DNA from: Lithodes maja
Taxonomy: Eukaryota; Arthropoda; Malacostraca; Decapoda; Lithodidae
NCBI GenBank assembly: GCA_037953745.1
Contig: JBAKBP010001410.1
Span: forward strand, 150,545-214,544
DNA: 64,000 nt
Direction: 5' to 3'
The notes under the pieces are model-generated. The model did not search any database and was not told the origin of the DNA. It saw nothing but the letters and a program-made list of their open reading frames with translations. A program made the position numbers and the translations under genes. Shown here piece after piece: positions 24,314 to 35,561 of this stretch (position 1 is the stretch's first letter; each line of letters starts with the position of its first letter).

Positions 24314-24626
24314 GGACACACACACCTGCTCATATACTGTATATATACACAGACACATACACCCGCTCATATATATATACACATACACGCACACCCGCTC
24401 ATATATATATACACAGACACACACACCCACTCATATATATATATACACAGACACACACTCCTGCTCATATATATATATATACACATACACGCACACCCGC
24501 TCATATTATATATACAGACACACACGCCCGCTCATATATATATACACATACATGCACACCCGCTCATATATATATACACAGACACACACACCCGCTCATA
24601 TATATGTACACAGACACACACTCCCG

Positions 24627-24680
<54 letters not shown>

Positions 24681-24766
24681 CACACACACCCGCTCATATA
24701 TATATATACACAGACACACTCTCCCGCTCATATATATACTGTATATACACAGACACACACACCCGC

Positions 24767-24813
<47 letters not shown>

Positions 24814-25054
24814 CACGCACACCCGCTCATATATATATACACAGACACACACACCCACTCATATATATATATACACAGACACACACTCCTGCTCATATAT
24901 ATATATATACACATACACGCACACCCGCTCATATTATATATACAGACACACACGCCCGCTCATATATATATACACATACATGCACACCCGCTCATATATA
25001 TATACACAGACACACACACCCGCTCATATATATATACACAGACACACACTCCCG

Positions 25055-25100
<46 letters not shown>

Positions 25101-25186
25101 CACACACACCCGCTCATATATATATATACACAGACACACTCTCCCGCTCATATATATACTGTATATACACAGACACACACACCCGC

Positions 25187-25231
<45 letters not shown>

Positions 25232-25489
25232 CACACACACCCGCTCATATATATATATATATACACGGACACACTCTCCCGCTCATATATATACTGTATA
25301 TACACAGACACACACACCCGCTCATATATATATACACATACACACACTCCCACTCATATATATATACACATACACACACTCCCGCTCATATATATATATA
25401 CACATACACACACACCCGCTCATATATACTGTATATATACACGAACACACACCCGCTCATATATATATATACACGGACACACACACCCG

Positions 25490-25539
<50 letters not shown>

Positions 25540-25672
25540 CGCACACACCCTCATATATATATATATATATATACAGACACACACACCCGCTCATATATAT
25601 ATATATACACAGACACACACACTCGCTCATATATATATATATATACACGGACACACACACCCGCTCATTCTC
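22837..25672. repeat. Composite (CA)n/(TA)n minisatellite, right block
   Basis: About 2.8 kb continues the left block: CAGACACACACACCCGCTCA followed by variable (TA)n and sometimes ACTGTATATA. Longer segments recur: the stretch around 24360-24660 reappears at 24810-25090, showing higher-order duplication. Open frames of up to 965 codons (22824-25721, plus strand) exist only because the units avoid stop codons. They have no start context or domain and are not genes. Confidence 0.95.
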
Positions 25673-26027
25673 TCTCTCCCTGGCTTGTATCCATTCGGCC
25701 CCATTCAGCCAACTGTTTTAAGACGTTTTATCCCCATCCAGGTGTTGATTTCTTCCTGGTGAGCGATAGCAAGTAGGCATTGTATGGAGAATATTTTCGT
25801 GGCAGGCGGTAGCGAGCCAGCATATACTGTATATATATTTGCTTTGAAATCAAGCTAAATTTGTACATTTTTCGATTGAACATTTTTTCCGGCGAAGCCT
25901 GATTTCTCCATACAATGCCTACTCGCTATCGCTCACCAGAAATAAATCGACACCTGGATGGGGATAAAACGTCTTAAAACAGTTGGCTGAATGGGGCCGA
26001 ATGGATACAAGCCAGGGAAAGAGAGAA
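25670..26027. repeat. Foldback repeat, ~120-bp inverted arms
   Basis: 25670-25791 and 25905-26027 are inverted copies (GGCTTGTATCCATTCGGCCC against GGGCCGAATGGATACAAGCC). A ~113-bp spacer contains a second GCGGTAGCGAGCC core and ACATTTTTCG. The arms contain CCTGGTGAGCGATAGC, the core of the dispersed repeat at 20500, 29130 and 62790. It is likely two inverted copies of that repeat or a foldback element. Confidence 0.75.
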
Positions 26028-26379
26028 AAGAGGAGAAATATAAAAAAAACGGTGATCCCCTTTAAACAAAAAAGGGGGACATTCAATAAGAATAGCTTAA
26101 CGATCAAACTAAAACAAAGGCTATACATAATATGACTAACCTGGTTATGTGTGTGTCCGGCAATGGTGGCTAAGAGACTGGTTAAATCAAAGTGAAGTGG
26201 CAGGAATAAAGGTGTTGTGTTCGGTATGTTGTGTCGCGAGAGTTCATTTAACAATACTCAGACTGCATGAAGTTATTTGGTTGCTTAATTCGGGGGATAC
26301 ATGCTTAATTAAGGGATTCTAATAATTGGGTGTCCATAGGGGAATAGGCAGTCGTTAAAATGTTAAACTTATATATGGA
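26028..26379. other. Unassigned sequence
   Basis: No repeat or gene recognised. It may include the outer part of the Penelope-like element that follows. Confidence 0.4.
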
Positions 26380-27230
26380 AAAAGAGTGGTCGAAATCAAG
26401 AGAATGAGAGCGAATTGTTGAATGAGAGGGAGTGGTAAGAAGCCTTCCTTCCGGTGCGAGCTGAGATATCCTTCTGTTCTGCGAACCTAAGAGTGAAATT
26501 TATCATTGTCTCACCGATGCGTGGAGTCTTACAGCTCGAACATGTGAACTCATACAATTATATTAGAGATAAGTGAAGTAGGGAGAGGGTATTTATGTTT
26601 AACGAAGGATCCAATAGTAAAGTTATTTGTGAAGACAAATCTGAACTTTATGTTGGGAACATATTAATTTAGTAAGGAGTGCAGTTTCTTTCAAATAATG
26701 AAACTGAGTTGGCCATAATAAGGTAGTTCAAAGTAGTGAATGTCTGATGTGGGCGTAATTATATATTAGGGTGTTTTGAGTTGAGGTAAGATAGGAACTA
26801 GTAAATACGTTGAGAGTCATTAAACATTGAAAGCAATCATCGACGTAGCGTTTGTAGTAAATGGGTTTGAAGGGAATAGGGCAAGTTCGTTCGTGGTAAC
26901 ATAAAATGACATTTGCAAAAGATGGCTCCAACCAGGATCCCATGGATACTCCGTCAGTTTGGACATAAAGGTGTCCATTATGTAGAAAGGGGGTCTTTAA
27001 CAGCTAAATTTAGCAAGTTAATCAATTGTTTTTTGGTGTAGTTTAAGTATTCATCTAAGTTGCCGAAAATGTTATTTGTTATAATATGGATAGTCTCCTC
27101 TAGGGGAAAATTTGTGAACAGGGACTGAAAGTCAAAAGAAGCCATGATTGCAGTGTCAGCATTAATAGTCTTTAATTCATTAACAAATTCAGGGGTTCTT
27201 AAGAGTACTGTATATTATTTGTGTTGGAGA
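26380..27230 (-). pseudogene. Penelope-like element, decayed RT and GIY-YIG endonuclease
   Basis: On the minus strand RT motifs appear in order: FDFQSLFTNFPLEETI (near 27130), a shift near 26990, then TDGVSMGSWLEPSFANVIL, FKPIYYKRYVDD (YVDD active site near 26840) and, in another frame, FLSYLNSKHP. About 170 bases further on, a separate stretch (26550-26390) reads TCSSCKTPRIGET then RFAEQKDISARTGR. This is the form of the GIY-YIG endonuclease domain of Penelope-like elements, with the GIY/YIG residues lost. Several stops and frameshifts make it inactive. The combination of YVDD RT and GIY-YIG defines the Penelope group. The 5' part is missing or unrecognisable. Confidence 0.8.
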
Positions 27231-27790
27231 CTTACAGTCGCCAGATACACACAACAGTCTACAGACAACAACCCTGCTAGCATACCTTCATCAATAGTAA
27301 TAAGCCAAAGTTATTCACAAACATATCCTGCCAAAGCGTTCATGTTTATTTCAAGATAGCTTTGACGTTATTCTCTCCCTAATATAAACATTTGTATTAT
27401 TTAGCCATAAGTCTACCATATTCGTTGTCTAAATGACTTCCTCCCTGGTGACACCCGTTGCTATTATTATGTTCAAAGCTTAAACAATTGCCGTTTTGAT
27501 TTGTTTGGTAACTTTTGTTGTAAAGGACTTTAGAAACAGTGATCGGGAGAGCGTAAGCTTGGCCAACGGTATTGTATCCACAAACGTCACTACTTGTTTT
27601 ATTGTATATCGTGAAGACACTGACATAGGAAATTAGAGGCTATGTGTACAATACAACATCATACAATAATTAGCAACAATATTATGAGACAGAATTATGT
27701 TGTTCGTTCTTCAGATGATTTATTAATTTCATCATTATCATAGATGTCAATATTTATGTTTTGCAGCACACGATTTTAGGTAAATGTATG
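27231..27790. other. Unassigned; possible upstream part of the Penelope-like element
   Basis: The minus strand just above 27230 may continue the element, but no motif is legible. A TGTATG microsatellite starts near 27783. Confidence 0.4.
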
Positions 27791-27794
27791 TATG

Positions 27795-27860
27795 CATGTA
27801 TGTATGTATACAGTATACTCAGGCACATATCCCAGTGCTGGGGGTGGCCGACTTGAGACC
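27795..27860 (-). repeat. 3' tip of the RTE-like LINE family
   Basis: ACTCAGGCACATATCCCAGT followed by GCTGGGGGTGGCCGACTTGA resembles 33640-33680 (GCTCAGGCCCAATCCCCATT, then GGGGGTAGCCGACTCA). It lies next to a TATG/TGTA microsatellite, as expected for a severely 5'-truncated copy. Confidence 0.5.
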
Positions 27861-28062
27861 ACATATCCTTCCTAAGCTGCATAAAAACGTTTAAATATAG
27901 CCATAATAAATTATAACACACGTCGCTGGTACAGGAAGGGTTAACAAGTTAATTCCAGTCATTTGGTGTGTCTTACTCAAGGTGTGTGTCGTCAGTGTGT
28001 CATTACTGTGCCTCATAATATTGTCCAGGAATTACTGTCCACAACTGTACCTTTTAGAATAT

Positions 28063-28065
<3 letters not shown>

Positions 28066-28114
<49 letters not shown>
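28066..28114. repeat. (TA)n microsatellite at the outer end of the left palindrome arm
   Basis: TA tract. The palindrome is recognisable immediately to its right. The right arm is cut by the window end at the corresponding point, so I cannot say whether symmetry extends beyond. Confidence 0.9.
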
Positions 28115-28118
<4 letters not shown>

Positions 28119-29129
28119 ATTTAACACACATACACACAAAATATGGATAACTGTGTCTATATATATAATTGATCCATTAGCAACATACCAACTAGCTGAT
28201 TGTCAGATTAAGCAGCAAACAGACTGACTGACTGACTAACGGATCAACCAAGAGCCTCTAATAAAACTCCACTCCAGCTCCCGGGCAGAATGTATAGCCC
28301 CAGATAAGCCCCAGCAATTCTGTGTGTTCAGAAATACTGAAATGGTCGGCCGCTCGTGTAACCGTTCACGTTAATCACCCAGGTAGGCTTTTGTAATCCT
28401 CGTGTTTGTGTGTAATATGAAAACTTGCTATATTTACTTAATGGGTGTGCCAATTCGCATCTCGCACTTCCATGACCTTTCATTTTAATAACAATTTAAA
28501 GCTACCATGATGGGCATATCGGGTGTGTTATCCATGCAAAATATCTCTGGAATTGAACTTATGAATAAGAATTTCTATACATCAACTGCAAAACTTCATA
28601 TGTTCTTTATTGATAACCAAGTTAATAACTATCTAGTTATGATTGTATAAAGCAAAACATAGTGGGCCTACGAATTATTATGGGTGGGCTGGAGACTATG
28701 CCATCTGAGTGTACAAGGAGTTACTGTATGTTATCCAGGTTACTTTTACATTTACTTCCCCGGATGGTAAAGTTGCCCTCATACGTTTTTTTCCTCTTAG
28801 TGATCCTATAAATGGAAAACTAATGTGTATGATTGAATGAAGAGGGTAGTTTCATAATGCAGTGGTAAATTGAGGTGCCTATTCAACTTATAATCAATAT
28901 AAACCATACTCGTAAACCATGCATACTAATTTGTAATGTTATATATAATATCACAACGAGGAACATAACTCATGTGAGCAATTGTGCGTCACAAATGTCC
29001 GCTAACACTGTGTTATACCGTTTGGTGAACAGAATCTTCGTGTATAAGGAGGCTGTCAACACACCTGTTTAATGTACTTGTTATTATTTGGTTATTTATA
29101 TATTTATATATGTATTCATTTATCATGTT

Positions 29130-29460
29130 TAGTTTCTTCCCAAGACCTCCACCAAGCTTTATAAAATATCCCCAAGACCTATTCCAGATAAATTTGCAAT
29201 GTTTTCGGGGAAAACAAATGTACCGTTCCGAAGGCCGCTTTCTCCTAGATTACAGGTTCGCTATCGCTCACCAGGAAAACATTGTCACCTACTTGGCGCA
29301 AAAAGTCTTAAATCGCTAAACGAAGGGGGCAAAACATGAGAGAAGAGGGTCCAGCAAACAAACAAACCTCCCCTTAGGTATTCTCGGGAGTCAAACCCAG
29401 GACCTTTTGATTGTTGAACGCACTACCGTTGTGCCAGATAGTAGAGATTTAACTGATAAT
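29130..29460 (-). repeat. SINE-like repeat, left-arm copy
   Basis: On the minus strand a tRNA-like head (about 29452-29381; A-box-like TGGCACAACGGTAGTGCG and B-box-like GGTTTGACTCC) is followed by a body with TTGTTTGCTGGACCCTCTTC, CCTGGTGAGCGATAGCGAAC and an end near TTGGTGGAGGTCTTGGG. The body alone occurs at 20500 and in the foldback at 25670. The inverted-arm copy is at 62655-62965. Confidence 0.6.
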
Positions 29461-29737
29461 AATTCTGGCTTTAATATTTTGGTAATTATAGGGAAAAGAA
29501 TCGCAGCCTTATTTGCCATTTGTTGGTTCCAATTTATTTTATAAATGGTAGTTTTGATGCTATTAGTTATAATTCCACTGTGGGAGAAACCCTATATAAC
29601 CCCATTATCCAAGAATCATAAGATAACTCCCCTCGATAGTGGGGAGGGCTATGAAGATCAGGAAAAATGTGAGGTTAAAGTAATATAGTAAAATAAGGAA
29701 GAATAAGAATGTGTGAAACACCTAAAATCCCACTTTT

Positions 29738-30070
29738 CCGAAATCCGAGCCAAGTTTTGTCGAAAGTTGGCTCAGATTTTCCATAATTTCAGACTCCAAA
29801 GACCACTTTGTAAAAATCCGAGCCAAGTTTTGTACAAAGTTGGCTCGGATTGTCCATAATTTCATAGACACAAAAGGTCACTTTAAAAAAATCCAAGCCA
29901 AGTTTTCTCCAAAGTTGGCTCGGATTTTGCATTATTTCAGAGACACAACAGGGCACTTTTATAAAATCCGAGCCAATTATTGACCAAAATTGGCTCAGTT
30001 TTTCCATAATTTCAGAGACACAAAAGACCACTTTGTAAAAATCCGAGCGAAAATTTGTAAAAACTGTGCT
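29738..30070. repeat. 72-77-bp tandem array of self-complementary units, left arm
   Basis: Five copies start near 29741, 29813, 29890, 29963 and 30040. Each unit contains AATCCGAGCCAAGTTTTG and a few bases later the near-inverse CAAAGTTGGCTCGGATT, so every unit can fold into a hairpin, followed by CCATAATTTCAGAGACACAA. The same array is inverted at 62030-62370. Confidence 0.9.
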
Positions 30071-30139
30071 GGGATGTTTGAAATTTGGAGAGGCATAAAA
30101 GGTTAGTGTTTGAAAATATGAGCCAAGCGAGCTTATTAA

Positions 30140-30600
30140 CCTAACCTAACAAGTTAACCTAACCTAACCTAGTATTATTATTGGTGGCTGCCGCCCCCAC
30201 ACCCCTGCCATGACCATAGATATCAGAGTAAGGGATAATGCGAGGCAAGTGTGGTCATTAGCCAAACCTAACCTAGTATTATTAGTGGACTTTGCCGCCC
30301 CCACACCCCTGCCATGACCATAGATAACAGAGTAAGGGATAATGCGAGGCAAGTGTGGTCATTAGCCTAGCCTAACCTAGTATTATTAGTGGACTTTGCC
30401 GCCCCCACACCCCCACCATGACCATAGATATCAGAGTAAGGGATGATGCAAGGCAAGAGTGGTCATTAGCCTTGCCTAACCTAGTATTATTAGTGGGGGC
30501 TACCGCCCCCACACCCCCGCCATGACCATAGATATCAGAATAAGGGACAATGCGCGGCAAGTGTGGTCATTAGCCTAACCTAACAAACTCACTGACCTAA
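30140..30600. repeat. 104-bp tandem array with CCTAA (TTAGG) spacers, left arm
   Basis: Four copies with AGTATT landmarks at 30171, 30275, 30379 and 30483. Each contains GCCCCCACACCCCTGCCATG, then ATAGATATCAGAGTAAGGGA and GGCAAGTGTGGTCATTAGCC, and is joined by CTAACCTAACCTA-type runs. TAACC/TTAGG is the arthropod telomeric motif, but the runs here are only two to four units long. The inverted copy is at 61610-61960. Confidence 0.9.
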
Positions 30601-30642
30601 CCGAGTAATACTAGTAGGCTACCTCCACTCCCACAGCATATA

Positions 30643-31560
30643 TTACTTTAATAACATATATCTAACCTTATTCCGAAGACGAAGAGGAAGAGAATAAGGA
30701 GAGTAGAGTTCAGCAGCAGCGAGAAGATAGTGGTGAACACGTTCGGTGGAAACAGGGAATTGTCGTTCAACGAGGTGTTGGGCTAAGTACCCCTTGAAGT
30801 GCTCTTCCCGACGACTGTACCTTGGGATAGAAGCCCTGACCTCTCTCCAACTCCTTTCCACAGTCTGAGTATGTGACCCAGTAGCAGGGTCCACAAAATG
30901 TTGGGAATGGTTGATCGTAGTGTGAGTATAACCTTTCAGTGACAGGGTGATATATGAACGCCAACAATCTGAGTGAATGTGTGTTCCCGGTAGAATCCAC
31001 TGCTTTCTGTTGTGCACTAGGGTGTCCTTGGTTCTGTCGGGAACTGGTACCAGAATATGTTTGCGAGACTCCCTCTCAATGCCCCCGAAAACCCACTGGC
31101 CCTCAATGACACGACCACGGTGGTATTTCCTTTGCCCAAACTTGGCTTCGTCTCTCTCAACGTTTTTTCCAGGGCCACCAAGTTTTTCAGAATGTTTTTC
31201 ACAAAAGAAAATAGCCACTTCCCGACAAAACGAATACCAGTCCATTCATGTACTGAGGGCAACATCGCACTGGAGGAGTACATCTGCATATGGTAATTTG
31301 TTAATACAGAACCACTAAACAATATTCAGCACTTTGGGAATGGATATGTGCGCATTTTCAAAGAATGTGTCTTTAACAGCGCTGACATTATATCGACAGC
31401 GTGATTTTCTTACCGCATGGTGAAGGTAATCCTTGTTCTGTTTGTCACATTTCTTTTGTTCTCTATTTTCAGTAACTTTTAAATCACTGCCACATGTATC
31501 GCACTTACCAGTTGGCAAGACTAAATTGTGATGAACCACAAAATCCCATGTAGCTTCCTT
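30643..31560 (-). pseudogene. Merlin (ISXO2/IS1595-type) transposase fossil, left arm
   Basis: On the minus strand an N-terminal zinc-ribbon-like region (KCDTCGSDLK...CRYNVSAVKDTFFE, 31539-31315) leads into the DDE domain (31245-30643). Key motifs are ERDEAKFGQRKYHRGRVIEG (first Asp), QWVFGGIERES, LPGTHIHSDCWRSY (second Asp), NHSQHFVDPATGSHT and TVERSWREVRA (Glu), then EEHFKGYLAQ. These are the conserved blocks of the ISXO2-like domain found in eukaryotic Merlin transposons, which cut and paste DNA in the nucleus. All lie in one frame, interrupted by TAG near 31315 and TGA near 31246. The DDE triad is intact. The same two stops occur in the right-arm copy. I did not find terminal inverted repeats that delimit the transposon. 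Confidence 0.85.
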
Positions 31561-31619
31561 ACTTCGTAATATGTCGCCAAATTCTGACAGGAGAGACTAC
31601 AACCTGTACAGGCAGCCAT

Positions 31620-33336
31620 GACACTTACAAATCTGCCGGGCTGTGTGATGTTTCTGTCAGCTGAGGGAAACTACAAGGGAAATGGTAAAGAAAAATGCCA
31701 GAAAAGATAGAAAAAATACTGCAAAAACTATAAAAAATAAATAAAAGCATAATGTAAGGTTGCAAATGTGTATATTTATTAATAAAAAGACTTCCGTCTA
31801 CGTGTTGTGAAAACCCTGTTATCCTCAGGCAAATTACGGGGTGGAGTGAGTGAAGTGGGGGATAGTGAGTGAGAGAGGATACATGTTTTTTCATAATACG
31901 TGTTGCTAGCCCCAAACGCGCGAGCAACTGTGGCTTTCAAAATGTTCCTCTTTTACACTGACCAGCTCATCCACATTAACACCACAACGATCTCGTACTT
32001 CCTCAGTCGACAGCCTATCTCTCCATTACGTTAAATTTAATACAATTAAATACAAATAAATACAATACTGCAATGCTCTAGGAAAAATACACTTTTATAA
32101 TTATATAAATTGGTACTGTACTTAGTTTCAATAATTCATACGGCCTATTATAACATCTTCCAGTATAGTTAATAATGGATATACCCAAAGGTAATGAAAT
32201 ACTATGAGAAATAATATCCAGCCAAGGAAATGGTGTTGTCAGATGTATAATGTATATGTGTTATGCGACGCTATAATTTTTAGTCGCTTTATACAGTTCA
32301 ATATTTCCACTCTAGGAAAGCTTCAGAACTACAACACTCAACGGGAACATAGCTGACTTTAATAATTATAATTCTTAGTTCAATCAATCTCCACCAATGT
32401 CACAGAATACACAAGTTCGGTACACAAGTTTTATTTCTTATTAGCTATGGGAACAGGCACAATTATTTAAATAAGTGGTGTCTATGTAAAATAAACTCAG
32501 AATATCCTCAATGGATTAATAATAAGGATAGTTACTCTTGCTTCATAAATCACAAAAATTAAATATACAAGTTGTAATAATGTAATAACATCAATAAGCG
32601 TAAATAAGATATTTATATACCCATCCCATATACATACACAGAGAGGTTAATCTCAAAAGAAAATAGCTAGTATCCCGTTGAAAAATAAACGCGATTTAGC
32701 AAGTGAATGGGGAAGGTAAATATTACTGAGCGAACGCGTATAGTGTGAACTAGTTATATAGAACTAAGTTACGAGCTGAACTATGAATAACTGGACGTTA
32801 ATTCAATACAATAGATTATATTAATCTGAATTAACTCATAGAATTACAATAATGAAGATAAATTCAATGAATGAGTAATAAATCATATTAACCTGTGTGA
32901 AAGGCTGAAGATCTTGCCGGGACGGATTAACTCGGCGTGATACGAACAGGAGTTTAACTCTAACTCAAAGGGGAAACTTAAACTGAGTTTGACGTCAGGA
33001 AGTATAACGATACATTTAGTCTGAATAGGAGACTGATAATAACTCTCTCTCTGTGGACATTTATACACTCGATTACGTACCCAGCTAATCATAACAAAGC
33101 AGAATAAGATCTGATAGATTTTTCACTGGTAATTACGTGTATGGTGTATGTATAATTTCCTAACGAATTTAACTATAACCCGTATATAAATTATAGAAAT
33201 GTATAAGTCAAGGAATATAGTTATATCAATCCCATAGATATAATATGTATTGTTCTCTCAATGCGAGTGACGATTGCTAGAAGGCGAGAATAAATAATCT
33301 CTAAAGGACGGCACCTTGAACACTTAACTTATCTAA
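31620..33336. other. Inner part of left palindrome arm, no genes
   Basis: AT-rich, repeated in inverted form at 56480-57850 and 60256-60590. No domain or plausible coding region recognised. Left-arm sequence at about 31945-31968 preserves the empty site of the LINE found in the right arm. Confidence 0.6.
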
Positions 33337-33609
33337 TTAATGTTTAGTGGCTTAAGTAAACGTTTAATTCTGAAGTTACCAGGCGAGAATTGTCCAAAAT
33401 ACTACCAAAAAAAAACTTCTGTGTGACATCGGCTTTACAGAGTACAAAATATTGGTGTATCCTAACTGGTGAAGAAAGGTGAAAGGGTGTCGGACTAATG
33501 AATCCTTTAGTTAACTTAAGCCGGCTAAAATATATAACCCAAATTGCTACGGTCGATGGCATTATACAGATGGTATTAGAAGATGGCATTATACAGAATA
33601 ATGTCATCT
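33337..33609. other. Unassigned sequence inside the palindrome
   Basis: Between the left arm and the RTE-like LINE. It contains a short direct repeat (GGCATTATACAGA twice near 33559 and 33584) and nothing else recognisable. Confidence 0.5.
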
Positions 33610-33621
33610 ATATGGCATATT

Positions 33622-34896
33622 CTATCTATCTATCTATCTATATGCTCAGGCCCAATCCCCATTTTGGGGGTAGCCGACTCAAGACAGAGCAAGAACAGGG
33701 AAAACACAAAAACATCATAAAACAAAACAAAATAAACACAGATAAAAAACACAAACTCTCACACATCCAGGTCACCCAGGAGAAGACCCAGAGACCAGGG
33801 TTACCAAGGTCGCTCCAGCACTCCCCCGGCCCCTGACCACCCGGAGAGGTTCCGATCTCGGCAGGCAGACATGCAGCGGAGCCAAAGCCACAAGCCCTCC
33901 CACCACACTTCCAGGCACACCCTTCATATTAATCGTCTCCCCGGGCCAGGCGCCTGATGGACTATTATCTAGTCCAACTTGTGCCCGACCCCTTACTCCA
34001 AATGACCACGTGTTCACTCAACTATTCACAAGCATTCTCCATTCACTCTTGTCCACCACCACTTCCCCTGCCTGATCTATAGTCATTCCTCTATCATCCA
34101 AAGCCTTTCTTACACAGTCTCTCCATCTCAATGGGGGTCTTCCTGCCCTTCTATCTCCCCTTGTATCTGACTCACATATTCTCTTTGTAAGCCTTTCATC
34201 TCCCATTCGTTCAACATGACCATACCAGCTCAGCACCCTTCTGTCCACTCTGGCTGACAAATGTTCCTGCTGCCCCACTCTCCTACGTATCTCTTCATTC
34301 CTCAATCTGTCTCTACGAGTAACTCCACACATACTCCTCAAGCAGCTCATCTCCATCACATCCAGCCCTCTTTTCTCCTTTTTCTTCAGAGCCCATGTCT
34401 CAGCCCCATACATCACTGTTGGCACAACAATTCCTTGATACAGTGCACTTTTTACTTTCACTCCGAGATTTCTCGTCTTCCACATACTTCCCATTGCTCC
34501 GAAAACCTTCCTTCCTTCACACACTCTCTGTTTTACCTCCACTTCCATACCTCCACTCCTGCTTATTGTTCCTCCTAGATATTTAAAACACTCCACTTGT
34601 TCCAATATTTCCCCCTCCAGCCTCACATCTAGATTCACCCTATGCTCTCCCCTATTACACACCATTACTCTACTTTTATTGACGTTCACCTTCAGTTTCC
34701 TCCTTCCACAAACCACACCAAACTCTTTGACTACCTGCTACAGTTTCTCATCAGAATCCGCCACCAATGCTGTGTCATCAGCGAACAGCAACTGATTCAA
34801 CTCCCAATCTCTACCATTCTTTCCTACTAAACCCAATCCTCTTCCCATAGTTCTCCTTTTCACCTCCCTCACCACACCATCCATAAACATATTAAC
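33622..34896 (-). mobile_element. 5'-truncated RTE-like LINE with 12-bp target duplication
   Basis: A perfect duplication, ATATGGCATATT, flanks the insert (33610-33621 and 34897-34908). The 3' end on the minus strand carries a (TAGA)n tail, typical of RTE-clade LINEs, which end in microsatellite repeats and lack poly(A). The remaining body encodes the C-terminal half of ORF2. The target was probably cut by the LINE endonuclease and reverse-transcribed in place, with loss of the 5' part. Confidence 0.85.
34018..34896 (-). pseudogene. RTE-like LINE ORF2, C-terminal half, one stop
   Basis: The frame enters at the truncation point (VNMFMDGVVREVKRR). It carries the RT active site LLFADDTALVADSDEKL (about 34794-34741), then TAG at 34740-34738, then continues in the same frame through RRKLKVNVNKSRVMVCNRGE, CFKYLGGTIS, VVPTVMYGAETWALKKKEKR and WYGHVERMGDERLTKR to a stop at 34018. 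These are conserved blocks of RTE-clade RT thumb and C-terminal regions. The endonuclease and the first RT blocks are absent because of truncation. The single stop and truncation make it inactive. Confidence 0.85.
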
Positions 34897-35078
34897 ATAT
34901 GGCATATTGGTGTAGTTAATATCGATATGGGTAAAATCACGTTTAATCTGCTGAGTTGTGTAATACTGTAATGCATTCGAGACTCTATGCAAATAGGGTA
35001 TTTCCTTACAAGGCTGTTTTTATTATTTTGTATTAATTTGTTTTTGTTTTTCTTTTTTGGGTGGGGAGAGTTCTCTTC

Positions 35079-35561
35079 TTAACCCTTAACTGGCGGCACC
35101 CGGCTTTTGTCGAGTTAAATAAATGTGGCCTATGTGGCGGGTCACGGCTATTGTCGAGTGCAATTTTGAGCACATAATGTGCTCTGAGAGAGAGAGCGGA
35201 GCGGTGGGAGGAGCGTAGATTATCTCCTGACCGCTCGCCACGGCCGCCGTGGACCTACTGAGATTTACTCCACTTACATCCACCCTCACTCCCTTGCTAC
35301 ATACGTAATTATATAAAGAAATTGCTGTATTTTACCGTTTTTGCCCTTCGGTTGCACGATCGTTGCAAGACAACCAGTGATCGTAGAAGGATGGTTCGGG
35401 TGTCAAACTAAATTTATGCCCTTTCAGGGATACATACTTGTATTACGCTCTGGGTCTTGTTTATGCATGAAAAAGAGCACGGAAACAACCCCATTTATGG
35501 TAAAAACCTCCGCTGGGCGGCACGGTCAAATATACTGCCTAGCCCGCTCGTAAGGTGTTAA
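35079..35561 (+). mobile_element. TTAA-flanked MITE, copy D
   Basis: This 483-bp copy is bounded by TTAA on both sides. The left terminus is CCCTTAACTGGCGGC; the right terminus read inward is CACCTTACGAGCGGGC, so the ends are short imperfect inverted repeats. The interior shares CGGTTGCACGATCGTTGCA and TTATGCATGAAAAAGAGCAC with copies A-C, with a small deletion near 35406 where other copies have CATTGGAAAGCTC. Confidence 0.75.

Larger units (their letters stand above)
28115..33336. repeat. Left arm of a >5-kb imperfect palindrome
   Basis: This block is the inverted copy of 56480-64000. Matching landmarks: TTGTATTTAACACAC (28113) against the last bases of the window; the SINE-like repeat; two tandem arrays; the Merlin fossil; and CTTGAACACTTAACTTATCT (33312) against AGATAAGTTAAGTGTTCAAG (56482). 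The arms differ by scattered substitutions and small indels, and by a LINE present only in the right arm. The inner boundary is sharp at 33336. The space from 28115 to 29130 and from 31620 to 33336 shows no gene or recognised element. Confidence 0.9.

Noticed and set aside
22824..25762. Plus-strand ORFs of 965, 708 and 390 codons and many minus-strand Cys-Val/Tyr-Ile ORFs
   Set aside because: They consist only of Thr-His, Tyr-Ile or Cys-Val runs dictated by the CA/TA array; units lack stop codons by composition.
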